In this document: positions 31,401-42,572 of the stretch, in pieces | How the letters are laid out: the number at the start of each line of letters is the position of its first letter | Position numbering within the stretch: position 1 is the stretch's first letter | Origin: Dactylorhiza incarnata | Lineage: Eukaryota; Streptophyta; Magnoliopsida; Asparagales; Orchidaceae | NCBI GenBank assembly: GCA_033032865.1 | Contig: JAWHQI010000028.1 | Location: 3,987,001 to 4,051,000, forward strand | Reading direction: 5' to 3' | Length of the DNA: 64,000 bases | The notes under the pieces: generated by a model | The model's database searches: none | Told to the model about the DNA's origin: nothing | Seen by the model: only the letters and a program-made list of their open reading frames with translations | Position numbers and translations under genes: made by a program

Positions 31401-32440
31401 CCGGTCGTATAATGTATAACACTAGTTGTAGGCATCAGTATTTGGCTCGTCGTCCTCTATCTAAGATTGCATCCGTGAGTTCAGGGAGACTCGATGCTCC
31501 TCCTCCGGGCAGAATACCAGCGGTGCCACGACAATATCATAGACCTCGCCACCCATTCTGAAGAGCGGGTGCGAGATAGGATTGTCCTCGCCAGGAGGGT
31601 CGTCAAGTTCGGACCGAAAGGATGGTCGAAGGTTACTACCTTAAGATTAGCAAGCACAAACACATAACAAATTTTTGAGAAATTGAAGGCCCGCGCTGCT
31701 TACTAGTACGGTTCACATGTCACAATGTGGATGCCCCACCGCACACCCATGACTGTATAATAACTCCCCCTCCCAAACTAAGGCCGAGATGGGTTCGTGG
31801 AAGAGGCATGTGGGTTTGCTGGCTATATGAGAGTAAGCTCGTCTTGAATGCATGCCTTTCCCTGTACCCTCTATTCGTATTTATAGGCAACTGGGACTGG
31901 GGGAGGGGATGCCAGTTGTCAGTGGGTGAACCTTACCCCCTTTAAACCTGATCAGGCCGCCCGTCGAGCTGATCCATAGCTGGGATGAGTTGCTGTGGCC
32001 CAAGGGAAGTTGTCGACGAGCTGTTGCAGTAGGCCAGACGAGCTTCGGGCGACTTCTCTGCGAGTCACATGGGGCCTCTGGGTTTGGCCAATAGAACTGT
32101 AGCAACCACGTGCATCGGGACCACATCAGGAGTGGGAGGTGCAACAGTCGGTGCAAGCCTCGCTGGTCGAACATCAAGTGTGGCAATCACCGCCTCCTCA
32201 ATCATTCTACACATCTCGACAGATGGTGTACTTGCAGCAGTCGAAGCAGGCATACTGCTTTCTTCAGCATCACAAGGTTGGGGACCCACATCGCTCCTGT
32301 TTCAGCTGTCCTAAGGTCAAAGGTCAACCCTCCGCCTTCCGTACTTTACTCATAGAATATGGTTTGTACATAGTACCCTCTTTTTGCGAGCTCGTCGCAA
32401 GCACGGAAAAAACTGTCCAACATGGTTCATTGAGCTGCAA

Positions 32441-32516
32441 GTTAGCGAGTTGGAATAATTGTATCGACACGCTCCCGGGCCTTTCACCCAGAGGGCGAGC
32501 TCAATTGGAGGAGGTG
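32441..32516 (-). repeat. ~98-bp minisatellite array 2, left piece
   Basis: CGACACGCTCCCGGGCC, then GGGCGAGCTCAATTGGAGGA and GGTG form most of one unit of the array that resumes at 38130. Element B splits it. The last five bases, AGGTG (32512-32516), are the left target duplication of B. Confidence 0.85.
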
Positions 32517-33918
32517 TGATGCGGAGTAGAGACGAGGACGAGTTTTGGGACCATTCGGGGCTGATTTGACGACTTTCCATATATGGCGTGCCCGGATCGA
32601 CGATCGGACTCCGCAGATGTGTTCGGATTCGCGAATCAATTTGATATATTAGTTTATTATTTTTGCATTTATTTTGATGTATTTGGGTGGCCCCACCTCT
32701 GGCCAATCATAGCCGTCGATGGTGGGTGCCCTAATCCTCCTTTTATTATAAATAGATGGTTTGTGGGCTGATTAAGGGATTGCAGAATTTGGAGAAACAA
32801 CCATTCCCGGATTCCAGCGATCACCCCGCGGTGCCGACGTCGTGGAACCCTAGGTGACGATTCCTAGGTGCTCTTTCTTCCCCCCAAGGTACTCCCTATC
32901 CATCCCCTTCTTCTCCCCCTCTTTCTAGCCATTTCCGACCACCCAAACTTCCCCCAAACCTGCCGCCCACTCCCTGTCCAACAAGCTTCCAGGCGCTGCT
33001 AGCCACCTCCTGTAGCAGCACGCCTTCCAAACTGCCGCCCAGCAGCATCCCCCTACCAAACCGCCGCCCAGCAACCCTCTCCTCCCTGTCGCCAACCTCC
33101 AGCAAGCCCCCTCCCAGCCGACCGCCCCTCCACAACCCTTGCTTTAACCTGCTAGCCTCCAGCAAGCCTCCTCCCAGCCGCCAGCCCCTCCACAGTCCCT
33201 GCTCCAACCCACCAGTCTCCAGCAAGCCATTCCAGCCATCCAACCACTCACCCCAACCCTAATCGCACCCCCTAACCTTCCCCACGTGGATCCACCTTCC
33301 TCCTACCCTTGGAACCCGAGATCAGTTACGTATCAAGTTTTTGGCTTTGATATCAATTAATTTTATCCATCATTCCTTAGTCCGGATCCGCCCTCAAAAC
33401 AACGGATCTAACCACCCCTGCCCGGATCCATACCTACGTGGCCGGATCTATCCATTTCCGCTCCGATTCCGTCATCTACCGTCGAGGACAACCACCTCCA
33501 TCATTTCCACGTCGCCGGTTCCACCTCAGATCGTCATACACGCATCTCCGACTCCGAATTTTTCATTGCCTTGGTCAGCCCACTACGTTGTGAGTTTTCG
33601 TTGTATTGGATTATTATTTTCAGCATATTTATATTGGATTGGATCTTGTACTTGTTTTGAATATCTTGCATGGTAGTTGTTTGTTAGATTATTATTGTGA
33701 TTTGCAGGGTTTATTCGCCGCGCACTCGTACTTTGGCCCTCCACGCGGAGGAAAGACTTAGCTTGTTTTGCCCTAATAAACTATTCTGTCTTGTTGTGAA
33801 TTATTTTGCGTGGGATGTTAAGGTTTATTATCTAATTTGTGACTAATCCGTCGGGCTTTGCATAGCATGTATGGTTAGGTCACGGTTTATCCGCTGCCTA
33901 TAGATTCCTCCTGCGTCA
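32517..33918 (+). repeat. Element B 5' LTR
   Basis: It begins TGATGCGGAGTAGAG and ends CTCCTGCGTCA. A CCAAT-type box (GGCCAATCAT, 32701-32710) and TATAAATA (32747-32754) form a good Pol II promoter. A 60-bp pyrimidine-rich unit (CCTCCAGCAAG...) repeats at 33096, 33156 and 33216. Confidence 0.92.
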
Positions 33919-33932
33919 ATTGGTATCAGAGC
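33919..33932 (+). other. Element B primer-binding site (tRNA-iMet)
   Basis: ATTGGTATCAGAGC immediately follows the LTR end. Confidence 0.92.
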
Positions 33933-33988
33933 TAGATTACACACTCTTTTGATACGCAGTCGTAGAGTCTATAGTTTTTTTTTTTATT

Positions 33989-34850
33989 ATGTCTAGGTGC
34001 CACAATTATTCCTCCCCTCACTTTGGAGGTCTCGAGTCCACTTGCACCCGCCCTCATAGATCCCCTTCAGGGAGACCCTCACAATACTATGATGATTATT
34101 CGCGAACGTAGTACACCACTTCCAAAGATCGTGTTAGCCTACCGACACGACCCCATTATGCTAGAGACGATCAGTATGACGATTGTCGTCGTTCGTATCC
34201 GTACACGCTAGTTGATCATGTTGATCCTTCGACACGACTCGGTTATCTTAGAGATGATTATTATGAGGATCGTTGTTTCGAGAGAGATCTTGAGAGTCAG
34301 TTTCATACTACTGCCCCTTTCTTTGACGGCTCATCAGGTCCCGAGTCTTTCAGTTATTGGCTCGTGGACATGGAGTATTATCTTGACCATTTTGAGGTAT
34401 TCGGTGAGCGTTGCGTCAAGTTTGCGAAACTTAGACTTTTAGATCAGACGAGGGCATATTGGTATAGCGTTGAGAGGACCCGCGAGCGAGACCGTCTACA
34501 TCGCATCACTAGTTGGGTGGACATGAAGCGTATATTGTGTCAGAGGTATCTTCCGTCGTCGTATCAGACTCGCTTGCCGACCAACTATTTTCCCTTCAGC
34601 AAGGATCCATGTCCGTCGCTGAGTACATGGATCGCTTTGATGAGTTAGTTGTGAGGAGCGATATCCGCGAGGACCCAGCCATGTCCTCTTGCAGATTTCG
34701 GCCTGGCCTTCGCTCAGACATTCGTACTAAGGTGGTTTATCATCGCTCGAAGTCCCTCGAGCAGACGCATCGGCTTGCCCTTCGTTACGAACAGTCTTTG
34801 AGATCCGCAAGAGCTGGTCGATTGGATCTCCACTTTGAACCCCGCAGTAC
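33989..34850 (+). pseudogene. Element B Gag
   Basis: From ATG 33989 the first 40 residues (MSRCHNYSSPHFGGLESTCT) run to a stop near 34105. The same frame resumes with Arg/Asp/Tyr-rich sequence, then SFSYWLVDMEYYLDHFEVFG, RCVKFAKLRLLDQTRAYWYS, and after a shift near 34560 ADQLFSLQQGSMSVAEYMDR and FDELVVRSDIREDPA. It matches A's Gag core (VAEYMARFDELVIRSDISEDP). No zinc knuckle follows. Confidence 0.85.
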
Positions 34851-35787
34851 GAGCTCCTCCCACACCGAGGACACCACTCTGCCTACCATTGTTTCGTCCG
34901 ACATGGCAGAAGTGATACCTGATGCAGATTGCTCTCACCCTAGTGAGGAGCGTAGCCCAGTGAGTGACTTATCTCTTGTTTCTGACCCGTCTCTCGTGAC
35001 CCTGACTGAGAGTGAGCCTGAGCGACCTCTTGAGCTTATAGTGTCGTGCCCCTCACCCACACCACCACCTCTGGCATGTCATGGGTTGATTAGCACCCTT
35101 ACCCTGGACTCACGTCTTGACACCGCACCCACAGACCTATTCGTGAGCGTAGATCTATGTCGCTCTCCCATTGTCATTACCCAGACTCACATCACGACTG
35201 AGAGACCAGAGCTTGATGTTGATCTCGTAGTGGCTATGTCATCCATTCACGGGGACACTACCCCTCCCAATGGTACTCATCTGGAGGACCACCCTAGTGA
35301 CGAGTTCTACGACGAATCCCCAGTCGAGCCTCCGGTGAGCCCCGCTTGTATGAGTATCGATTTATGGAAGCCTCTTCTATTATTGTCCCTGCCCCTGCCC
35401 CAGAGGATGGATATTGTGGGGAGCATCCAATATTTAGGGCACCACCTGCTGACACATCACACTCTCGCTGAGTTTTGGGATGCGCCACCCGCTGACCCAC
35501 CAGACGAGCCCTTTCTTTTCGGGGACACTCATCACACTATAGAGCCACGTCTTTTAGTCGGTGCACACGCTCTTCATTCAAATGGTCATCGCATTCATGA
35601 TGACTTTTCTTACACACCTCCTGGTGAGCCCCCTGATTTGTTACGTTCCCCAAGATACTTTTGGCCCTTTACGAGCTCGTCTTTGAGTGTAGGTGTCTCG
35701 CATGATCACCTGAACACTCGTCGTCCACAGGATGAGTTTTTCTACACTCCCCGAGAGAGCCTCCTGATAGGCCACCTACTTTGGTAG
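34851..35787 (+). CDS. Element B unknown ORF in the place of pol
   Basis: The Gag frame opened at 34513 stays open without a stop through 35787 (424 codons in all, about 310 beyond the Gag core). The product is acidic and rich in Pro, Ser, Asp and His, with phrases such as SHPSEERSPVSDLSLVSDPS, VSCPSPTPPPLACHGL, HHTLAEFWDAPPADPPDEPF and DDFSYTPPGEPPDL. Two stretches look like diverged internal repeats (DDFSYTPPGEPPDL and QDEFFYTPRESLL; also DEPFLFGDTHH). I recognise no protease, RT or other domain. The long open frame in an otherwise decayed element is notable. It could be an extended Gag tail. Confidence 0.55.
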
Positions 35788-36719
35788 ATTTTCAAGTGGT
35801 TATTAGTCTTTCCCATAACGAGTATGTTGTGTCCGTCGTGTCTCATTTACATCATTTGCATGAGTCTGTTGAGTCATTTTGTCATCATTTGCATGAGTCT
35901 GTTGTGTTGTCTGTTCATCGTTTGCATGTGTGTTGTGAGTCGGTCCGACGAAAAATCCATAATGATAATAAATTTTGTAAATCACACACGGATTGTCATT
36001 GACAAGTGCAGGTACTTCATGAAGGCGAGCAGGTGATGGTGAGAATCTGCGTTGTGAGGCTCCGTGCGAGGCTTTCTAAAAGCTTGAGCGTTAGGCGAAT
36101 GGATCCCTATATAATCACGAGACAGATCGAAGCAAACATCTAAGACCTTGATATCCCTGCAAGTATGAGTATCCACCTGGTATTTAGTGTTGAAGATATG
36201 GCGTCGTACTACGAGCCTCGCGAGTATGTGAACCCAAGCAGTGGGGACTTCCAGCCGCCCACACCTCCACTCCTGTTGCCTTACCACCCTCATAGCCCAC
36301 CCACGTTCGATGGCCACTGCTACTCACCCACTTCTGACACCCACCCACCTGGGAACTCGTCTTCTTTGGTTCTACCCACGGCACCGCGGATCGCATCGGG
36401 ATCCACCACTCGTGAGTTGAGCGTTGAGAGCATCACGGAGGCTATATTCCGCCAGTACATTCCTACTACAGGTGTTGATGACATCTAGGAACTTGCAGCA
36501 GAGCTTGATCGATTCGCCCCCGGACTTCAACTTTAGTACGTCTGTCTCCACTCATCGGGGATGGAAACTTTTCAGTCCAGAGGAATTGATTGGCGAGCCA
36601 CTTTTCAGCGACGACACTTGGACGACCTCTGGCGGGCCTCTTCGAGTTTTACCAGGCATACGGCTAGAGAATTCTGACCCCTATTCATCGGGAGATGAAT
36701 TCATTCAAGCCCGGGAGAT
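35788..36719 (+). pseudogene. Element B integrase tail and chromodomain remnant
   Basis: Words from the end of A's pol follow each other in several frames: HLHHLHESVESF (a duplicated form of A's HLHELHESV), VRRKIHNDN, LDIPASMSIHLVFSVEDM, SSGDFQPPTPPLLLPYHPHS, STTRELSVESITEAIFRQYI, ELDRFAPGLQL and WRATFQRRHLDDLWRAS. The middle of the chromodomain (the LVHWRGRPDADDTW part of A) is deleted. A CATTTGCATGAGTCTGTT unit is repeated at 35846-35935. The tract GCCCGGGAGAT just before 36720 is the probable polypurine tract. Confidence 0.75.
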
Positions 36720-38129
36720 TGATGCGCAGCAGAGACGAGGACGAGTTTTGGGACCATTCGGGGCTTTTTTTGGCGACTTTCCATGTATGACGTGCCCGGA
36801 TCTACGATCGGACTCCACAGATGTGTTCGGATTCGCGTTGCGAATCAATTTGATATATTAGTTTATTATTTTTGCATTTGTTTTGATGTATTTGGGTGAC
36901 CCCACCTCCGGCCAATCATAACCGTTGATGGTGGGATGCCTTAATCCTCCTTTTATTATAAATAGATGGTTTGTGGGCTGATTGAAGGATTGCAGAATTT
37001 GGAGAAACAACCATTCCCGGATTCCAGCGATCACCCCGCGGTGCCGACGCCGTGGAACCCTAGGTGACGATTCCTAGGTGCTCTTTCTTCCCCCCCAAGG
37101 TACCCCATATCCATCCACTTCTTCTCCCCCTCTTTCTAGCCATTTCTAGCCACCCAAACGTCCCCCAAACCTGCCGCCCACTCCCTGTCCAGCAAGCGTC
37201 CAGGCATTGCCAGCCACCTCCTGCAGCAACACCCCTTCCAAACCGTCGCCCAGCAGCATCCCTATACAAAACCGCCGCCCAGCAGCCCTCTCCTCCCTGT
37301 CGCCAACCTCCAGCAAGCCCCCTCCCAGCCGACCGCCCCTCCACAGCCCTTGCTTCAACCCGCCAGCCTCCAGTAAGCCTCTTCCCAGCCGCCAGCCCCT
37401 CCACAGTCCCTGCTCCAACCCGCCAGCCTCCAGCAAGCCATTCCAGCCATCCAACCACTCACCCCAACCCTAACCGCACCCCCTAGCCTTCCCCACTTGG
37501 ATCCACCGTCCTCCCACCCTTGGAACCCGAGATCAGTTACGTATCAAGTTTTTGGCTTTGATATCAATTAATTTTATCCATCATTCCCTAGTCCGGATCC
37601 GCCCTCAAAACAGCGGATCTAACCACCCCCGCCCGGATCCATACCTACGTGGCCGGATCTATCCATTTCCGCTCCGATTCAATCATCCACCGCCGAGGAC
37701 AGCCACGTCCATCATTTCCACGTCGCCGGTTCCACCTCGGATCGTCGTACACGCATCTCCGGCTCCGAATTTTTCATTGCCTTGGTCAGCCCACTACGTT
37801 GTGAGTTTTCGTTGTATTGGATTATTATTTTCAGCATATTTATATTGGATTGGATCTTGTACTTGTTTTGAATATCTTGCATGGTAGTTGTTTGTTAGAT
37901 TATTATTGTGATTTACAGGGTTTATTCGCCGCGCACTCGTGCTTTGGCTCTCCACACGGAGGAAAGCCTTAGCTTGTTTTGCCCTAATAAACTATTCTGT
38001 CTTGTTGTGCATTATTTTGCGTGGGATGTTAAGGTTTATTATCTAATTTGTGACTAATCCGCCGGGCTTTGCATTGCATGTAGGGTTAGGTCACGGTTTA
38101 TCCGCCGCCTATAGATTCCTCCTGCGTCA
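36720..38129 (+). repeat. Element B 3' LTR
   Basis: The unit is 1410 bp and matches the 5' LTR throughout with roughly 5% visible changes. TATAAATA is at 36957-36964. The 60-bp unit recurs at 37307, 37367 and 37427. Confidence 0.92.
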
Positions 38130-38935
38130 AGGTGGATACCCGAGTTATTTGTCGCGACGTTGGTTCCAGACCGGATACAACACGCTCTTAGGCCATTCAC
38201 ACAGAGGGAGAGCTCACCTGGAAGAGGTGGATTACGTCGGCCCCAAGCCTGATAATATCGACATGCTCCCAGACCATTCATGTAGAGGGCGAGCTCAACT
38301 GGAGGAGGTGAATATGCAAGTTATTTATCGCTGTGTCGGTCCTAGACCGGATAATGCCGACGCACTCCCATGCCATTCGCGAAAAGGGCGAGCTCAAATG
38401 GAGGAGGTGGATTTGCGGGTTGTTTGTCCCGACGTTAATCCCAGGCCGAATATTGTCGACATGCTCCTAGGACGTTCGCGCAGAGGGTAAGCTCTACTGG
38501 AGAGGTGGATGGGCGAGTTGTTTGTCGCGACGTCGGTCCCAGACCGAATAATGTCGACACGCTCCCATGTCATTCGCCCGGAGGGTGAGCTCAACTGGAG
38601 GAGGTGGATCAGTAGTTGTTTGTCGCGATGTCGGTCCCATATTAGATAATGTCGACATGCTCCCAGGCCAGTCACGTAGAGGGCGAGCTCAAGTTGAGGA
38701 GGTGGATGAGTGAGTTTGTCGCGATGTCGGTTCTAGACCGAATAATGTCGACACGCTCCCAGGCTATTTGCGAAGAGGGCGAGCTCAACTGGAGGAGGTG
38801 GATGTACGAGTTGTTTGTCACATCGTTGGTCCCAGACAGGATAATGTTGACACGGTCCCAGGCCATTCACGCAAAGGGTGAGCTCGACTGGAGGGGATAA
38901 ATGAGCGAGTTATTTGTCGCGACGTTGCCTCGACG
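38130..38935 (-). repeat. ~98-bp minisatellite array 2
   Basis: About eight units carry GGGCGAGCTCAACTGGAGGA, GGTGGATG, GTTGTTTGTCGCGACGTCGG and TCCCAGACCGGATAATGTCG at about 98-bp spacing (near 38289, 38388, 38487, 38585, 38680, 38778 and 38877; one shorter unit at 38209). Read on the other strand, a unit contains GTGTCGACATTATCCGGTCT then GGGACCG, which aligns with array 1 (GTGTTGACC, AAGTCCGGTCTGGGACCG). The two arrays are therefore one diverged family in opposite orientation. Confidence 0.85.
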
Positions 38936-39032
38936 GATTTTCTAAGATGTCCTTCCCAAGGTTGCAGATGTCGGGAACACGTTGGTTTGTGGTGTTTCAA
39001 TATTTAAATATTTATATACATAATTATATATA

Positions 39033-39359
39033 TAATGTACGAGTTATTGGATGCTGAATGAAGGAAACATGGTTATGTGCACATAAATCAAAATGGATTC
39101 TTGGGTCTGCCCTCCCTGATGTCTTTGGCTTTGATTTGTGGGCATGATTCCGCAGCAAACGCGACGGTATAGGGGGCCACTATTTCAGTGGTACTCTGTG
39201 AGTAGCCACTTTGTGCATTTATTGTCAAAGGTTAGGTTTTTCTCCTCTGAGAGAAGCCACTTTGTGCATAGTGCCAAAGGTTAGGTCTGTTTCCAATCTT
39301 CCCCCGCCCATACCCCCAATGATTGGGGACTATATGGGTTCTGTTGTTGTTGTTGTTGT
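39033..39359 (+). mobile_element. 5'-truncated LINE or SINE with (TTG)n tail
   Basis: The 327-bp insert ends CCCCCAATGATTGGGGACTA, TATGGGTTCTG and TTGTTGTTGTTGT. It is bounded by ATAATTATATATA (39020-39032 and 39360-39372), a 13-bp target duplication. A direct repeat of AGCCACTTTGTGCAT lies inside (near 39205 and 39256). The end is the same as that of the 48-bp insert at 6615. No protein is recognisable. Confidence 0.8.
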
Positions 39360-39719
39360 ATAATTATATATACATAGAATCGTTTTTTTAATTTATGTTA
39401 TTTGATATATCAACAATTTATCATGTTTTGAAATTCTAAATCTACCAAATTCGTATAGACATTTATGTTACATAAGTAATAACGGTATAACACGGGAAAG
39501 AAAGCCAGAAGAAGCAAGAAGCCCGGAAGTCGTCGACAACAATCGAAGATAAAAATCCTCAATCCAAAATCCAAAGGCTAAGCAGAATCGACATCGATAA
39601 TATACGTGCGTATGGAAGAAAGCCAGAGGAAGTGGGAAGATAGTCGAGAGCTAGTCCACAAAATAACCCAAACAACGAAACAATTTCATTTTGTTGTCTA
39701 TTAAACTATATATGCTAAA

Positions 39720-39901
39720 AAAAGGGCAGCCCGGTGCACGAAGCATCCCCGCGTAGAGAGGCTCCGGGGAAGGGTCCCACTACAAGGGTGAAATGTAGGC
39801 AAACCTTACCCTGCATTTTTGCAAGAGGCTGCTTCCAGGACTCGAATCCGTGACGTCAAGGTCACACGGCAACACCTCATGCGGTGCGCCAAGGCTCCCC
39901 T
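39720..39901 (-). mobile_element. Au-type SINE (tRNA-derived)
   Basis: On the - strand it reads GGGGAGCCTTGGCGCACCGC (A box), GTGACGTCACGG-type sequence, GGATTCGAGTCC (B box), CCTCTTGCAAAAATGCAGGG and GTGCACCGGGCTGCCC, then a run of T. I know this layout as the Au SINE family, widespread in flowering plants. A 23-bp direct duplication with one mismatch flanks it (39697-39719 and 39902-39924). It would be transcribed by RNA polymerase III and moved by a LINE's enzyme. Confidence 0.88.
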
Positions 39902-39924
39902 TCTATTAAACTACATATGCTAAA

Positions 39925-40464
39925 TAAAATAAATTAAAAAAAGTCAATTGTTTTTTTAATCATCTTTTATTTTTGAGTTATATGTTGTCTTTTATTTTAG
40001 GGTAAAGTACATGTGATACCCTTAAAATTTATAGAAAGGATAAGTGGAACCATGCTGTTTTCAAATGGACATTTGGAACCCTAATTTTCAATATTTACTA
40101 AAATGAGGACAATTTTGATTTAAAAAAATAAAAAATTGAGTTTCAAGTTCTTAATTTAAAAATTTATTTTTACCGCTCATTAAATATGAAAATTTATAAA
40201 ACTTAATTAAATTTACCTATTGTAAATGGATTCAGTAGTAAATAGCCGCAAGAGACATACATTTAAAGTTATTTTTATGATTTAAAATAAAATTTTAGAT
40301 TAAAGTAATTTGAAATTATTATTTATTAAAATATTATTCTATTAAGTTTCATAAGTTTGAGCTATTTAATGAGTGAATTGTTTAGATTAAAATTACTTAA
40401 AATTGAACTATTTTTAACTTTTTACCATTTATTTTATTTGTCCTTTATTAGATATAGTTGAAGT
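39925..40464. other. AT-rich sequence, nothing recognised
   Basis: No open frame above background, no repeat structure and no element ends are visible. Confidence 0.6.
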
Positions 40465-40606
40465 TGAATAGTAAAAATACTTCATTAGGTCTAATACAAG
40501 GGGTTACTCATACTTATACAAGACCAATAAATACTAAAGGACTAAACTACCCCCAAACGGGAATAGCATAAGAGATACGACTTGCAAAATAATAACTCGT
40601 ATCACA
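40465..40606 (-). repeat. Scrambled copia, left LTR
   Basis: On the - strand it starts TGTGATACGAGTTATT and ends ACTATTCA. It follows the RNase H frame, as a 3' LTR should. Confidence 0.8.
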
Positions 40607-40639
40607 ACTCTTCCCTTTAAATCGGACGAAAGATGTCAG

Positions 40640-40922
40640 TCATCCCAAGTTTCTGAATATCGTTGGTAAACACATCACTTCAAAAAGTGTAACCACTGTC
40701 TTTTTATCCAGGTGATCTTTGATAAAACGTCGATCAACCTCAATGTGCTTTGTCCTATCATGCTGAACAGGGTTATGAGCTATACTAATAGCCGCTTTGT
40801 TATCACAGAACAAGGAAAAGAGGACGGTCTTAGAAAAACCCAGATCTTGTAACACAGTGCGCAACCATAGACCCTCACACAGTCCTTGTGACATAGCCCG
40901 GTATTCTGCCTCAACAATGAAC
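40640..40922 (-). pseudogene. Scrambled copia RNase H end
   Basis: The - strand gives VEAEYRAMSQGLCEGLWLRT, SLFCDNKAAISIAHNPVQHD and TKHIEVDRRFIKDHLDKK, the intact C-terminal part of a copia RNase H. The frame breaks at the junction near 40923 with + strand copia sequence. Confidence 0.88.
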
Positions 40923-40923
40923 T

Positions 40924-41105
40924 GTGGCGGACTGTACTACTTGGACTCCCAGCTTTCCTCTCAAGCTCTTTACTGCTTTTTTACCTTTTCTACAAACCTT
41001 TGTTTGTGATGTCTGTGATATGTCAAAACATGTGCGACATAATTCATCGCAGTTATCTTCTCCTAGTAACATTCCATTCGATATTATACATTCAGACGTT
41101 TGGGG
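40924..41105 (+). pseudogene. Scrambled copia GAG-pre-integrase/integrase start
   Basis: The + strand gives GLYYLDSQ, CDVCDMSKHVRHNSS (the second zinc-binding pair of integrase) and PFDIIHSDVWG, where it runs into LTR sequence. Confidence 0.8.
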
Positions 41106-41200
41106 GTCCTTTGGTATTTATTGGTATTGTATAAGTATGTGTAATCCCTTGTATTAGACCTAATGAAGTGTTTTTAATATTCAACTTGGTATCAGAGCCG
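41099..41200 (+). repeat. Scrambled copia, internal LTR piece with PBS
   Basis: LTR sequence from GTTTGGGGGT to TTAATATTCA (41183) is followed by AC and TTGGTATCAGAGCCGG (41186-41200), the tRNA-iMet site. The first 9 bases are shared by the integrase codons for DVWG and by the LTR. Confidence 0.82.
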
Positions 41201-42572
41201 GAGAAACCCTATCCGCACCCACGACTTCTCGTTTTCGCTCCCTCCTGCTCGCCGATCGCTTCCGTCGCCTTCCAGCAACCGCATCACCTTCCCTCTGCCA
41301 TTTTGAGGGATCCCTCCACGTCGCCTCCCCTCATGCGGCCCCCAGGCGGACCCGCAGCCGCCGCTGGTTGCTGAGAAGGTTGCCGCCGCTGCCTTCTGTG
41401 ATGCCGCCAGATCTCTCGTTCTTCTTCATCTGATTCATTCCATGCGACAGTCTCCTCAGAAGGAGCAACATCGACGATCGCGGCTTCCATCGACATCGAC
41501 GAATCTGGCTGCCGCTTCCTTCCATGCCCCCGAATCCCCACTATTGGCCCTGCGTCGCTGCTCCTCGCCTTCCTTTATCCCGTCGTCGTCACGATCGTTG
41601 ATTCCGTCCCGGGGAGCCTGACGAAGCATCGTCGTTCCATCTACTGTGTGTGATCCAGCCGATCCAGCCTATCCAACGTTGACGTCTCCTTCAGATGTCG
41701 TTCTCTGTCGATGATGCTTCCAATCCTCAATCCCGCTGCGGCCTCCTGTGATGTCCTAATTGCTCCTGCTGCCTGTGCTCTAGTGTGCCTTTTTTTCAGT
41801 GTGCCTCTTCACCGATTTGGGTGCTTCTTCTACTTCGTCGCCGGATGTGATACAACCTCAGAAGAGTGACCCTCAACGTCCTCATGGCCACTCCGGCTCC
41901 TTGAAGATTACCACAGTTCCTTTGGATGACACGAATTATCTTGAATGGTTTCGTGCTGCACAACATGTTATTCACAGCCACCAAATGTTTGGTTACATTG
42001 ATGGGACGACTAAGGATCCCCCCAAAACCGACCCCTCATGGAAGCGTTGGAATTCTGACAACTCTCTGGTCGTCTCCTAGCTCCTGCATTCGAGGTCTCC
42101 TAAGGTCTATCAGAGTTATATGTTGATGGACTCTACACATGAGATCTGGACCCGCACACTGGAAATGTACTATCAAATTGGTAGTTCCACCCCGGTTTAT
42201 GAGCTTACCCGCCACATTTTGGAGTTGCGGCAATGATCTATGATGGTGTCGTCTTTCTTCTCGGAGTTCGAGTGTCTGTATCAAGAATTGGACTACTTTG
42301 CGCACTTTACCCCTGCTTGTACTGCGGATGTTGTTTTGTTAAAACAATAGGAGGACCGCTTTCGTCTCCATGTTTTTTTTGATGGTCTTGAACATGGACT
42401 CTGATTTGGTGCGGACACATATCCTTCGCCGCTCTCCTCTCCCGTCTCTTCAGGAGGCCTTCAGTATAATTCTTGGTGATGAAGATCGCCGGAAGTCCCT
42501 CAGTGTTATTGCTCTTCCCGATCGCTCCGCTTTGTCTGGTGTGGGTCGCAACCATGTTCCTAGTCCCGGATT
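41201..42572 (+). pseudogene. Scrambled copia leader and Gag
   Basis: A leader to about 41690 precedes Gag. The main frame reads SLKITTVPLDDTNYLEWFRA, MFGYIDGTTKDPPKTDPSWK and KRWNSDNSLVVS with a stop (41799-42080). It continues in other frames with SYMLMDSTHEIWTRTLEMYY, ELTRHILELRQ and FSEFECLYQELDYF, ending DEDRRKSLSVIALP. This is the usual copia Gag (UBN2-type). Gag stops at the inverted PBS at 42573 before any zinc knuckle. Confidence 0.82.

Larger units (their letters stand above)
30413..32440. other. Retroelement debris between C and B
   Basis: After the ACGAC duplication comes TTCACCCAAGGTCC, an LTR-like word also seen near 22806. A - strand stretch near 30740-31060 gives pieces such as LVALKGLRRLP and FKEVFPELFL, which loosely resemble the C-terminal part of gypsy-type-domain proteins. 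31440-32440 contains open frames (for example 32139-32519) with no recognisable domain. Two short tandem repeats are listed separately. Confidence 0.4.
32517..38129 (+). mobile_element. Non-autonomous gypsy element B
   Basis: LTRs of 1402 and 1410 bp with TGATG...GTCA ends flank 2.8 kb of internal sequence, with AGGTG duplicated outside (32512-32516, 38130-38134). A tRNA-iMet primer site follows the 5' LTR. Inside are a Gag core related to element A, a long open extension of unknown nature, and a remnant of A's integrase tail/chromodomain. Protease, RT, RNase H and the integrase core are absent. LTR words are shared with A (GATTCCAGCGATC, CCGTGGAACCCTAGGTGACG). It lies in the same direction as the SAC gene. 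Confidence 0.92.

Noticed and set aside
32896..37486. Glycine- or proline-rich frames inside the B LTRs
   Set aside because: Same explanation: pyrimidine-rich 60-bp repeats inside LTRs.
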